13,582 nt of DNA from assembly GCA_050011895.1 (NCBI GenBank), contig JBEKIF010000119.1:1-13582 (forward strand), written 5' to 3'. Source of the DNA: DATBGO01 sp050011895 (GTDB taxonomy: Bacteria > Actinomycetota > Actinomycetes > Streptosporangiales > Streptosporangiaceae). Numbering within the stretch: position 1 is the stretch's first letter; the number at the start of each line of letters is the position of its first letter. A program made the position numbers and the translations under genes. Positions 1-7,346 of this stretch are shown one piece after another. The notes under the pieces are model-generated. The model did not search any database and had not been told where the DNA came from. It saw only the letters and a list, made by a program, of their open reading frames with translations.

Positions 1-1
1 C

Positions 2-82
2 CAGCCAATCGAGATGACCGCTCGGATCAAGCGCACCCACGTCGTCCACGGCCTGATCAACGAGTACCGCAGGGCTGCCTAA
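2..82 (+). pseudogene. 3' tail of an integrase-core transposase, cut by the window edge
   Basis: The frame that opens at the window edge ends in residues GLINEYRRAA and a TAA stop. This tail is typical of actinobacterial IS481/IS3-like DDE transposases, and three other transposase remnants in this window end in the same way or nearly so. Only 26 codons are present, so no catalytic residue is visible and the element may be complete to the left. The open frame continues directly after the stop into the NlpC/P60 remnant, so the insertion probably removed the front of that gene. Confidence 0.6.
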
Positions 83-124
83 CACCAGCTCAGAGCTAGT
101 ACGCGAGTTTCGGCACAGCACAGG

Positions 125-433
125 GGCGCGACCGGCCCGGACGCCTTCGACTGCTCCGGGCTGGCCATGATGGCCTACCGCGCCGCCGGGATCACCATCC
201 CCCGCACCGGCCAGCAGCAGTGGGCCTCCGGCCCCCGCATCCCCGCCTCCCAGGCCCGGCCAGGCGACCTCGTGTTCTTCGCCGGCTCCGACGGCACCAT
301 GACCGCCCCCGGCCACGTCGGCATCGTCAGCGGCCACAACACGATGATCGACGCGCCACACACAGGCCAGGTCGTCCGTGAGGAAGCTTCAGCAGCAGCG
401 CAGGGCTGGTCGGCTTCACCCGCCCTTAAATGA
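125..433 (+). pseudogene. NlpC/P60 (C40) peptidoglycan peptidase, 5'-truncated and frameshifted
   Basis: The frame encodes the core of an NlpC/P60 cysteine peptidase, a family that cleaves peptide bonds in cell-wall stem peptides outside the cell. Visible motifs are the nucleophile segment FDCSGL at about 148-163, a PGDLVFF strand, the catalytic-His segment GHVGIV, and APHTG with a likely third polar residue. There is no signal peptide or N-terminal part; homology starts near 131, just after a transposase tail. The C-terminus is also broken. The current frame ends at 433 in an unconvincing tail, while the -1-shifted frame at 409-429 reads VGFTRP and then stops, which is the usual ending of this family. 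A frameshift between about 380 and 405 would explain this. It is probably non-functional. Confidence 0.7.
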
Positions 434-480
434 TCGAGCTGCCGGACGCTCAAGGAACGCCCGGCAGCCCATCGCGGCAG

Positions 481-2052
481 CTAGTGGCTGAGGAAAAAGG
501 CCAGATTCTGGGTGACGAGCGGGAAGGTGGACGGGTCCATGTAGTCGTCCTGTGCCCAGTTGACGTCCATCAGGATCGCGAGCCGTCCCTGGCCGGCACC
601 AAGGTTGTCCCAGAGCGCCCCGGCAGCGTCGCCATTGCTGTCGCTGACGAAGACGTTCGCTGCGGGGACCCCGGTGATGCCCCCGACGTCGTCCCCGGTC
701 CATGTGGTGAGGCTGTTCGGCGTCTGGGCGGCCTGGTCGATGACCGTGGGGTTCACGAGGAGACCGCTTCCGCTGTCCTCATCGTCGGGCATCGCCACCG
801 GGCCAGTGGTCACCAGCGCATTAATGATGTCCTGGTCGGCCTGATCGTCAAAGTTGTTCTGCACTGTGCCGCCCCATTCGCCGGTCAGGAAGACGCTCCC
901 CCCTGCCCGGACGAAGGTCTCAAGTGCCTGCTCATCGGCGGGGCTGGGCGAATCCAGAATGCCGTAGTGCCAGATCTGGCCATACGGCGATAGGTCGGCT
1001 GGCAGTGAGGTCACACCCGGCATGGCCGTGACGGTGTAACCAGCAGCGGTGAGGGTATTCGCGAGGTTCGTCATGCCGGACGGGTCATTATCGGTGGGGT
1101 CATTGTCGCCGTACAGGAGGATGGTCTTCTTCGGGCCGATCGTGTCCGGCGGAACCAGCTTGTCATACCGGGCCGCCAGGAAGTCCCCGGCATCGACGAC
1201 GTATGTGTGCTGGTGCCAGAACAGGTCCATGTAATGCAGATGCGGGCACAGGTTCTTGCTGTCCTTGCATGCGAGAAGGTTGCTCAGGCCGAAGTTGCAG
1301 ATCGGGTCACCCTGCGTGCAGTAGCTCGCGATCTGGCTGCGGAGCGCCCGTGCGACGTTGCGCTTGGAGTGCTCGTAGGCCCAGACCCCGTTCTCTGTGC
1401 GGTCGTAGTCGCCGATGTCCACGGAGCTGCTGCCGTTGAAGTCCGCGTCACCGAGCAGGGCAATGCCCGCCACCCGGGCCTGCTGCGCCGGGGTCAGATG
1501 GCTGAGGAAGGTGTCCCCGACTACCTGGGCGCCCTGGCTGTATCCCGCAAGAGCGACATAGCTGGCAGGGCAGGCAGAAATAAACTGGCTGACCGCCTTA
1601 GCCAGATGCTTGATGCCGGTGATCTCGCTCGTGTGGTACTGGGTGGCTATGTAATGGAGGAAGGACGGAAGGTGCCTGGCTGAGGGATAGACCACCGGGA
1701 TCGCAGGATAATTCACCTCTTCCGCCGTGGCCCCTGGCACGCCGGCAAGGACGGTTTTCCTCACATCCCAGACGGTATGGCCGTAGCCGGACCAGTCTTT
1801 TTTCGTCTCGCCCGATCCGCGGACCCCGAAGAACTTCAGCGGAGAACAGGTCACTGCCTGCGCTTTGACTCCCGTAGCCCTCTGTGACGTCGTTATCCGC
1901 TCAGGCGACGTCACAGATCCCGCACCTGCAGGCGGGTTATGACCCTGCTGCGCCGCACTGGCGATTCCCGTGGCAGTAAAGCTCATGGAAGCTGCCGATA
2001 CAGCCACGGCCACGACTAGCTTGGTGATCCTTAACGCTGAGCGTTCCAGCAT
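481..2052 (-). CDS. Secreted cutinase-family esterase with an extra C-terminal Rossmann-like domain
   Basis: This 523-residue protein starts at an ATG preceded by a GGGGGG ribosome-binding site three bases upstream. Residues 1 to about 34 form a signal peptide: LERSALR, a hydrophobic core, then an AxA-type site before AQQGHN. A serine-hydrolase domain of the cutinase family follows, from about residue 68 (VTCSPLKFFGVRGSGE) to 295. It has the nucleophile motif GYSQGA (Ser172), an Asp in GDPIC (Asp249) and histidines in HLHY (His271/His273). Several cysteines could form the family's disulfides. Cutinases hydrolyse cutin, triglycerides or other lipid esters outside the cell. From about residue 305 there is a second domain of roughly 220 residues, beginning KKTILLYGDNDPTDNDP and containing HYGILD and GGSVFLTGEWGG. 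It resembles a class I amidotransferase/ThuA-like fold. This makes the protein about twice the usual length of a cutinase. Substrate unknown. Confidence 0.9.
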   Translation of the reverse strand: MLERSALRITKLVVAVAVSAASMSFTATGIASAAQQGHNPPAGAGSVTSPERITTSQRATGVKAQAVTCSPLKFFGVRGSGETKKDWSGYGHTVWDVRKTVLAGVPGATAEEVNYPAIPVVYPSARHLPSFLHYIATQYHTSEITGIKHLAKAVSQFISACPASYVALAGYSQGAQVVGDTFLSHLTPAQQARVAGIALLGDADFNGSSSVDIGDYDRTENGVWAYEHSKRNVARALRSQIASYCTQGDPICNFGLSNLLACKDSKNLCPHLHYMDLFWHQHTYVVDAGDFLAARYDKLVPPDTIGPKKTILLYGDNDPTDNDPSGMTNLANTLTAAGYTVTAMPGVTSLPADLSPYGQIWHYGILDSPSPADEQALETFVRAGGSVFLTGEWGGTVQNNFDDQADQDIINALVTTGPVAMPDDEDSGSGLLVNPTVIDQAAQTPNSLTTWTGDDVGGITGVPAANVFVSDSNGDAAGALWDNLGAGQGRLAILMDVNWAQDDYMDPSTFPLVTQNLAFFLSH

Positions 2053-2075
2053 GGTCCCCCCTGTATGCGGCTTAC

Positions 2076-2105
2076 GTTATGGAACTCAGACGCCACGGAC
2101 CGCAA
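2076..2105 (-). promoter_or_regulatory. Candidate housekeeping promoter of the cutinase gene
   Basis: On the minus strand TTGCGG (2100-2105) and CATAAC (2076-2081) are separated by 18 bases. They sit 24 bases upstream of the start codon, ahead of the GGGGGG ribosome-binding site at 2056-2061. The boxes fit loosely with actinobacterial sigma-70-type promoters. They were found by eye only. Confidence 0.35.
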
Positions 2106-2507
2106 CAAGGTTTACAAGGCCTGTGCGGCCCGGCCGGCAGTGGTCCAGGCCAGACCGCGGGCACGTCTGCGGCACCAGCAGTTGCGGCAGTGACCGCCGG
2201 CCGGCCACTGGCAGCCGTAGGCGCGTGTTCCGGTCTCGTTCCCGGAGAGCCCCTGACGGCGGGTCACGGCGGCAGGGTGTGGGGCTCTGGACGCCAGTGC
2301 CGGGCAGTCCCGCGCGGGTCAGCCTCCGCGGGCAGCGCGGCCGGGGGTGCGAGTTCACGCAGGCTAGGAGGCTGGCGGCGTCAGCCGCCTACTCTGCACA
2401 ACCGCCAGGCAGCCGTTCGTGCCCGTTAGCGGCCGACCGGACGGGACCACAGGAACATGCGCAGCGTAAAGGCGCTTCCACCCGCGTAGCTGCCGCTTCC
2501 GGCCTGG
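2106..2507. other. Gene-free stretch between two minus-strand genes
   Basis: The open frames here on both strands are arginine/proline/glycine-rich translations without domain motifs, ribosome-binding sites or consistent third-position GC bias, so none is called as a gene. No tRNA, repeat array or convincing terminator was seen. It may hold decayed DNA or long upstream sequence for the cutinase gene. Confidence 0.5.
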
Positions 2508-3281
2508 TCATTCATCACCTGCTGGTGATGCATCGATGGGAGACCATTCCAGCTTGGTGTGAGGTGGGGCAACCCTTGCGAGGCCGTCGAGTATCTGCTC
2601 GGTGTGCCTGCCTCCGAAGCGAGGGATGACCCAGGTGGTGCCGTCTTCGGTGATACCGAGGTCGTACGAGAGGTGGTTCGGGCTGCGGCATGGGTACTCG
2701 CGGCGGAATGCGTCCTGGACCGTCTGGCCAGCTGCCGGATGTACTGCCACCCATCGGTTCTCCTGGGTGGCGGACTTGATCTGCGCGAGGCTGACCCCGG
2801 CGCGGTGCAGTTCCTGGATCGCGACCTTGACCGCAGCCTGCTTCCTCATCCGGGGTAGCTGCTGATCGCCGATGGCGAGGTCATAGCGGGTGTAATCGCG
2901 GGCCGCGGGCGAGCGCTTGAACAGGATCCCGGCGTGCCCGGGCCGGCCGAGGTCGAGGTTGCCGGCTACCAGGGCCCCGAAGAACGCCCGCGCATACCGG
3001 CGAGCGCCGAACACGATGGTGCGCCACACCTCGACCTGGCGCATCGACAACTCCCACCAGTAGCCGCCAGCCCGGTCGGCGGGTGTCAGGGGCAGCGGCA
3101 GGCGTGACATCCACCGGCCGGAGAACGCCTGGATGTCCCGCGGTCCGAGCCGGTCGCAGATCAGCCGGAGGCCGTCGGGGTCATCGCAGGAGGCGAACCC
3201 GTCCGGCAGCTCAGTGAAGCCGATCCCGGCACGGGTCGCTGGGGGGTATACCGGAACGCAGATCAGATCAGCAGTGCGCCG
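2508..3281 (-). pseudogene. Uncharacterised mobile-element-associated protein, start missing, probably chimeric
   Basis: An ATG at 3110 would give 200 residues, but the same frame stays open for 57 more codons to a TGA at 3282-3284. That stretch has strong third-position GC and reads like real protein (FASCDDPDGL, GPRDIQAFSGRW). None of those codons is ATG, GTG or TTG, so the 5' end appears lost. The first part, including GYWWELSMRQVEVWRTIVF and ARAFFGALVAGNLDLGRP, resembles from memory the N-terminal half of an uncharacterised actinobacterial family often near transposons. Another piece of that family may be the fragment at 5582-5872. After about residue 67 (ILFKR) the sequence changes character (MRKQAAVKVAIQELHRAGVSLAQI, then TTWVIPRFGG), so a fusion with an unrelated C-terminal part is possible. 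No enzymatic motif was recognised. A shortened protein from 3110 cannot be excluded. Confidence 0.5.
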
Positions 3282-3326
3282 TCAGCCGGGCCGGAACCCA
3301 AAAGTTTCAAAGGCGAGGTGGATGAA

Positions 3327-3749
3327 ATGACCACGTCAGTATTTCCGTCACGTAGCCATGGCCTTCACGAGCGGCCCCATGAAGGATCAGCTCTCCATAA
3401 ATTCCTCCGCGGCCTCGCCTTCGTCGGGGGATTCCTGCTTATCTGGGCGGCCGCGTGCGTTGCCTTCGGCATACTTAGCGGACTATTGTGGGGGCATAAA
3501 TGGGAGAGCGGCGCGTTCGTGCTAGCGGTTTTGTCGGCCCCCTTTGTGCTGCCGGGCGGGCTTATCGCGGTCTGGCCAGCGCTGAACAACGCGCTGGAGA
3601 GCGGCAAGTCATCCAGGTACGCACGGATCGAGAGCATCACGAAATCTCTCTCACAATTCTGTGAATTCATTGAGGATCTGGCCGACACAGGCCAGTCAGT
3701 CGACCGAATCGAACATCATGCGGACCACTACTTCGATGACCACTGGTGA
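3327..3749 (+). CDS. Small membrane protein with two transmembrane helices
   Basis: The ATG at 3327 is preceded by GAGG at 3315-3318 with eight bases of spacing, which favours it over the in-frame GTG at 3318. The product is 140 residues. After a hydrophilic N-terminus of about 27 residues there are two hydrophobic stretches. The first runs from GLAFVGGFLLIWAAACVAFG to about residue 58. The second is FVLAVLSAPFVLPGGLIAVW. The C-terminal 55 residues are soluble and helical, with an acidic and His-rich end (IEHHADHYFDDHW). I recognise no family. The histidine/aspartate cluster could bind metal, but that is speculation. It stands alone on the plus strand between mobile remnants and uses somewhat more A/T-ending codons than the operon downstream, consistent with acquired DNA. 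Confidence 0.6.
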   Translation: MTTSVFPSRSHGLHERPHEGSALHKFLRGLAFVGGFLLIWAAACVAFGILSGLLWGHKWESGAFVLAVLSAPFVLPGGLIAVWPALNNALESGKSSRYARIESITKSLSQFCEFIEDLADTGQSVDRIEHHADHYFDDHW

Positions 3750-3769
3750 GGGCATTAGTACTCCAGCCG

Positions 3770-3930
3770 GTGCGCCCAAAGATCATGGAGGTGGTTGTCC
3801 AGCGATCATGACCTGATCGGAAGCTCGTCGTCGCCTGCCGGTGAAAGTCCGGTCCGGGTACTCGCGAGGGAGCCCGGTAGCAGGCTGGCGGTCTGGCCTG
3901 GAAACGGGCCTGTGCGTGCCGAGAATCTCG
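3770..3930 (+). ncRNA. Probable 5' fragment of a group II intron (domain I)
   Basis: The segment begins with GTGCGCCC at 3770, matching the GUGYG 5' end of bacterial group II introns. Downstream, CGCCTGC (3832-3838) pairs with GCAGGC (3880-3885) around two hairpins. One is CCGG/CCGG (3838-3841 with 3849-3852) enclosing TGAAAGT. The other is CCGGG/CCCGG (3854-3858 with 3873-3877). Together they form the three-way arrangement with GGTGAAAGTCC seen in domain I of such introns. A perfect six-base-pair stem (3895-3900 with 3905-3910) closes a GAAA tetraloop. No reverse transcriptase and no domain V/VI are present, so this would be a remnant truncated by the transposase unit that starts near 3991. 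Another structured RNA is possible. Confidence 0.5.
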
Positions 3931-3990
3931 TCCGCGGCCCTGACCTGCAAAGTTGCCTTCTCACTCGTCCGGCCTTGATGATCACCAGTC

Positions 3991-5147
3991 ATGTGTCTGC
4001 GGTTCGTCTTTCTCCTGACCACGCGGGCGGCCTCCTGGCTGCGGCTGTCTCGGCGTGAGGAGACCTGGAAGACCGCAGAGATCTTGATCCTGCGCCACCA
4101 GCTCGCCGTCCTGCAACGGCGGCAGCCGGGCCGGCCGAAGCTGAACTGGGCGGACCGGGCCCTGCTTGTGACCCTGCTCGGCGTGATACCGAAAGCGCGG
4201 CGCCAGGGGCTGCGGCTGCTGGTCACACCGGACACGATCCTGCGCTGGCACCGCGACATCGTCCGCCGCCGCTGGGCCGCCAGATCCAAGCGCGGCAGGA
4301 CCGGCCGGCCGGCGACCCGCCGGAACATCCGGGCCCTGGTCGTCCGGCTGGCCCGCGAGAACCCCGAATGGGGATACCGCAGGATCCACGGCGAGCTCGC
4401 CGGCCTGGGGATTAAGGTCGCAGCGTCCACCGTCTGGGAGATCCTCAAGGCCAGCGGCATAGACCCCGGCCGGCGGCAGACCGGGCCGACCTGGTCACAA
4501 TTCCTGCGCTCCCAGGCCGAGGCGATCCTGGCCTGCGACTTCTTCACCGTCGACCTGCTCGACGGTACACAGGCGTACGTCCTGGCGGTAATCGAGCACG
4601 CATCCCGGCGCATCCGCATCCTCGGCATCACCCTGCATCCCACCGGGGACTGGACCACCCAGCAAGCCCGCAACCTGGTGATGGATCTTGGCGAGCAGGC
4701 GCACCGGGCCAGGTTCATGATCCGCGACCGCGGATCAAACTTCACCGCCGCGTTCGACGCCGTCCTCGCCGACGCCGGCATCCGGACCGTGCTCTGCAAC
4801 ATCCAGACGCCCCGGATGAACGCGATCGCCGAACGCTGGATCGGGGGGATGCCGCCGCGAACTCCTGGACCGCACCCTCGTCTGGAACCAGACCCATCTG
4901 CGACAGATCCTGCGCCAGTACGAGACCCACCACAAATCAGCACCGCCCGCACCGCTCCCTGCACGGCGCCGCGCCGCTGAAACCGCTACCCGAGCCGGTC
5001 GACCTCGACCTGTACCGCATCCGAAGACACGCTCACGTCGGTGGCATGATCAACGAACGAGGTTATCGGCACGCACACCCTGTGGGTTCCAGAACTCGGC
5101 CTCGAGGCTTGAACTGGTCTTTTACGCGGCTCGCTCGTATTCGTTGA
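3991..5147 (+). pseudogene. IS481/IS3-like DDE transposase with two frameshifts
   Basis: The frame from ATG 3991 encodes an N-terminal helical/HTH region (LILRHQLAVLQRR, TILRWHRDIVRRRW), then WGYRRIHGEL, then an integrase core. The DDE triad is visible as Asp183 (ACDFF), Asp246 (IRDRGSNF) and Glu281 (NAIAERWIG), with the classic 34-residue D-E gap. Just after this, a run of six G (4843-4848) shifts the frame. The continuation is in the next frame (CRRELLDRTLVWNQTHLRQIL). A second shift at AAA (4934-4936) moves it to the third frame, which reads NQHRPHRSLHGAAP and ends GGMINERGYRHA before running to a TGA at 5145-5147. Both shifts are consistent with one-base insertions in homopolymers. The protein as read in one frame stops at 4980. 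It is probably inactive unless the shifts are sequencing errors. Confidence 0.8.
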
Positions 5148-5383
5148 TGAGGCCGCCGAGGACGGCCCGGCGCTTGATCGTCTCCTGGGAGGTGTCGGCG
5201 ACGGGGTGGTCGGGCCGGGGCGGGTGGAGCTGGCGGCCGCGGTGCGGTCGTCGTCCACTGTAGTGTCAGGCGTACTCCGCCAGGACTGACTGGAGGTGCC
5301 GTTCGCCGAAGATCAGCATCCGGTCGGTGGCCTCGGTCCGGGCTGTGAGCACGAATCTTTCGGCGTAGGCGTTCGACCACGCC
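5122..5383 (-). pseudogene. C-terminal remnant of a second integrase-core transposase
   Basis: Read on the minus strand, the segment encodes SNAYAERFV (with the catalytic-Glu motif AER), ATDRMLIFGERHLQSVLAEY, an in-frame TGA, then SGRRPHRGRQLHPPRPDHP and the tail VLGGLINEYERAA before TAA at 5122-5124. Everything upstream of the AER motif, including both catalytic aspartates, is missing. The break coincides with the start of the 5375-5472 repeat. The 3' end overlaps the read-through of the plus-strand transposase pseudogene, so the two IS remnants collide tail to tail. It is dead: truncated and stop-interrupted. Confidence 0.75.
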
Positions 5384-5472
5384 GTCAAGAACACCTGATC
5401 CAGATGATCGGTACCGACGTGTGCTGGTGACGCACCGGTTTCATCCGCTGTCTGGCCGGGCTTTTGAGTTCG
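5375..5472 (+). repeat. Direct repeat, left copy, flanking the protease operon
   Basis: About 98 bases starting GACCACGCCGTCAA and running through CTGTCTGGCCGGG recur at 13115-13212 in the same orientation, with roughly eight mismatches by eye and a constant offset of 7740 bases. The repeat covers the break point of the adjacent truncated transposase and the start of a DUF5372-like frame. Confidence 0.85.
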
Positions 5473-5585
5473 TCGCGCAGCGTCAGAATTGGGGTGAGGA
5501 CCGGGTTCATCTGCACGACGAGAACGGCGTGCTGTTCCCGCTGCCTGCCGGGTGGACCGATGTCGCGGCCGCTGACCCCTGGTGA
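5418..5585 (+). pseudogene. DUF5372-like IS-associated small protein, start unclear
   Basis: The frame reads VTHRFHPLSGRAFEFV, then NWGEDRV, LHDENGVLFPLP and AGWTDVAAADPW before TGA at 5583-5585. From memory this matches small actinobacterial proteins of the DUF5372 type that often sit next to transposases. Their function is unknown. The possible starts are GTG codons at 5421 or 5427, without a clear ribosome-binding site. The stop overlaps a GTG of the next fragment (GTGA at 5582-5585). Its first part lies in the repeat also found near 13150. It is probably the leftover of a mobile element. Confidence 0.5.
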
Positions 5586-5872
5586 CCGGACTGCTCGGTA
5601 CTCCCTACGGCATGACCTAGGCCAGCTACGACCTGGCCCCGCTGTGCCGCAACGGCCTCATCACCCGCCGTCCCCACGCCAATACCTACGACCTCACCAC
5701 CGACGGGCTGGCATTCGCGATCTTCTACACCAAGGTCTGCGACCGGGTCCTCGCGCCGCTATTCGCCGCCGGGCAGCCCCAGTCACAACCGCAACCCCGG
5801 GCCGCCCTCAGCGTAATCGAACACCGCATCGACGAACGCCTGGCTGCCGCCAGGCTGCCCGCCGCAGCCTGA
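5582..5872 (+). pseudogene. C-terminal winged-helix-like fragment of a mobile-element-associated protein, with an in-frame stop
   Basis: From GTG 5582 the frame reads TGLLGTPYGMT, then TAG at 5618-5620. It continues ASYDLAPLCRNGLITRR, NTYDLTTDGLAFAIFYTK and VCDRVLAPLFAAGQPQ to a TGA at 5870-5872. The pattern of a helix followed by RNGLI.R and Y.LT..G resembles a winged-helix wing such as those in MarR-like proteins. From memory it matches the end of an uncharacterised transposon-associated family. The segment at 2908-3281 on the other strand may be the N-terminal half of the same family. The internal stop and the missing front make this a pseudogene. Confidence 0.55.
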
Positions 5873-5925
5873 GAAACTCAGCTCAACTGTCAAACCCCTA
5901 GCGACAAAGGGTCGCCAGGGCGTCC

Positions 5926-5955
5926 TTGCGCGTTTCGAAGATGCGCGACCATACT
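5926..5955 (+). promoter_or_regulatory. Candidate promoter of the CHAT/CHAT/caspase-lipase operon
   Basis: TTGCGC (5926-5931) and CATACT (5950-5955) are separated by 18 bases, about 69 bases upstream of the first gene. The same box design (TTGCGG, 18 bases, CATAAC) precedes the cutinase gene. It was found by eye, and no start site can be assigned. Confidence 0.4.
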
Positions 5956-5965
5956 GGCTTCGGTG

Positions 5966-5982
5966 GCGCTCGCGGCGAGCGC
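5966..5982 (+). promoter_or_regulatory. Inverted repeat in the operon leader
   Basis: GCGCTCG (5966-5972) and CGAGCGC (5976-5982) form a perfect seven-base-pair arm pair with a CGG loop. It lies between the candidate -10 box and the ribosome-binding site (GGGGGGAGGG at 6005-6014). It could be an operator or a 5'-leader hairpin. In GC-rich DNA such repeats also arise by chance. Confidence 0.35.
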
Positions 5983-6023
5983 GCCTTCCTGGGGTGAGTC
6001 CCGCGGGGGGAGGGTAGACCGTA

Positions 6024-7346
6024 ATGCCGCTGTACGCAAACGATGTCTCCGAATACGTCGCGCCGCGCGAAACCCGTGTCGTTCGCCTGGTCGCTGAAAT
6101 CGGCCGTTCCGTGTCGGAGCGCAGCAGGAGTCGCTACCTGGTCGAGGCACGGGTCGATGACGGTCCGCCCTTCACTGGCCAGTTTACCCCTAGCCCTGAT
6201 TGGGGCCAGGGATCCGATACTCCCGTGCAGTCGATGTCGAATGTCTACTCGGGAGGCCTCACTGGCTCGAGCCTTGGTACTCAGCTGTTCACCGCTCTCT
6301 TCTCGGGCGGTCTGAGCCGCTGTTGGGCGAAGGCCGTGGAGAAGTCGCAGAGTCGTGGTGGCCTGCACGTGGTCATCCGCAGCGCGGACCTGTCCGTGCA
6401 CGCTCTGCCCTGGGAGCTGTTGTCCGACCCGATGGCGTCGACCGGGCCAGTCGCACTGGCCGACGGCTGTTCGGTGATCCGTGAGTACCCGAGACTGTCT
6501 AGCGACCCGGTCCCCGTGAGTGAGCCGGTAGACATCGCGGACCTGCACGTGCTGGTGATGACCGCAGCGATTGGTGGCCTCAACGAGGACAACGACCCGA
6601 AGATCCTTTTCGAGTCTTTCCCTGGCGCTGATGTCGAGGCTGTACCACACGTGGGTCATGAGTCGCTCGCGCGTGCTCTGTCTGAGCGCGGCCGGCACAT
6701 CGTGCATCTCCTCGCAAGTGGCGTGCGCGGGCGCCAGGGCCAGCAGTCCCTGATGCTCGGCCAGACCGACATCCCGGAGACCCTCACGGTTTCCGAGTTC
6801 ATCGATACGCTGGCCGCCCAGCATCATAAGGACCTGCGCCTTGTGGTCCTCGCCGCCTGTGACAGCGACCTCTTCGCCGCCGAACTCGCCCGAACGGTTC
6901 CGAACGTTATTGGGATGCGCGGTAGAATCAGTGATGACGGCTGTCTGGCTTTTCTGCGCGGGTTCTACCGCGCTCTTGGCTCGGGATCGAGCATCGACCA
7001 GGCTGCGGCCTCAGGACGTGCACAACAGATCGGCTTCTCGCAATCACTTGGGGAGGATTGGGCGCTGCCCGTGCTGTTCCTCGCCAGCCCGACGCCGATT
7101 GTACGACGTGCAGCTTCCGCCACGCATGAGCTCGCTCCCGAGCTCGTGCAGCCGTCGCCCTCCGATACGCTCGAGGAACAGACCGCACAGTTCCTTCTTG
7201 AAATGAAACGCTCTAACCTGCGCTCCTTGCGCGACCAGTGGGACCAGGTTGACAAGGGCAGCACTCCTCGGTTCATCCAGGACCAAATCGACGCGCTCGA
7301 CCACGACGTGCAGGAGATCGCCGATAAGGGTCAGGGGCCGACGTGA
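6024..7346 (+). CDS. CHAT-fold pseudo-protease, first gene of the operon
   Basis: This 440-residue protein starts at an ATG nine bases after a strong GGGGGGAGGG site. It has the CHAT (caspase HetF-associated with TPRs) layout: LFTALFSGGLSRCW, a strand leading to LPWELL (Trp130), then a Rossmann-like segment ending IVHLLASG. There the usual catalytic His of the GHG motif is replaced by Ser232. The nucleophile strand follows as VVLAACDSD (Cys279), then GMRGRISDDGCLAFLRGFYRAL, the typical post-catalytic part. With Cys but no His it is unlikely to be a normal protease. A regulator, scaffold or decoy for the active CHAT protein encoded next door is a reasonable inference. Residues after about 375 are a polar, helical tail. 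No signal peptide or membrane segment is seen, so it is presumably cytoplasmic. Its stop overlaps the next start (TGATG), implying translational coupling. Confidence 0.88.
   Translation: MPLYANDVSEYVAPRETRVVRLVAEIGRSVSERSRSRYLVEARVDDGPPFTGQFTPSPDWGQGSDTPVQSMSNVYSGGLTGSSLGTQLFTALFSGGLSRCWAKAVEKSQSRGGLHVVIRSADLSVHALPWELLSDPMASTGPVALADGCSVIREYPRLSSDPVPVSEPVDIADLHVLVMTAAIGGLNEDNDPKILFESFPGADVEAVPHVGHESLARALSERGRHIVHLLASGVRGRQGQQSLMLGQTDIPETLTVSEFIDTLAAQHHKDLRLVVLAACDSDLFAAELARTVPNVIGMRGRISDDGCLAFLRGFYRALGSGSSIDQAAASGRAQQIGFSQSLGEDWALPVLFLASPTPIVRRAASATHELAPELVQPSPSDTLEEQTAQFLLEMKRSNLRSLRDQWDQVDKGSTPRFIQDQIDALDHDVQEIADKGQGPT

Noticed and set aside
2086..2358. A 90-codon minus-strand frame upstream of the cutinase gene
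   Set aside because: Its translation is Arg/Pro-rich, has no motif or ribosome-binding site, and overlaps the candidate cutinase promoter.
2513..2530. Seven-base-pair hairpin CATCACC/GGTGATG at the end of the minus-strand frame
   Set aside because: It lies inside the last codons of the frame, has no T-tract, and could be chance; too weak for a terminator call.
3832..3885. Cobalamin-type riboswitch suggested by GCCGGTGAAAGTCC
   Set aside because: The rest of the cobalamin core was not found, no transport or biosynthesis gene follows, and the GTGCG start fits a group II intron better.
3783..4964. A 393-codon minus-strand frame antisense to the transposase
   Set aside because: It is Arg/Ser-rich shadow coding opposite a recognisable DDE transposase; length reflects high GC only.
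5464..5901. A 145-codon plus-strand frame over the DUF5372-like and winged-helix remnants
   Set aside because: Recognisable protein sequence lies in the other frames; this one is an Arg/Pro-rich shadow.
5898..6827. A 309-codon minus-strand frame opposite the pseudo-CHAT gene
   Set aside because: It is antisense to a clear CHAT-fold protein and has no motif of its own.
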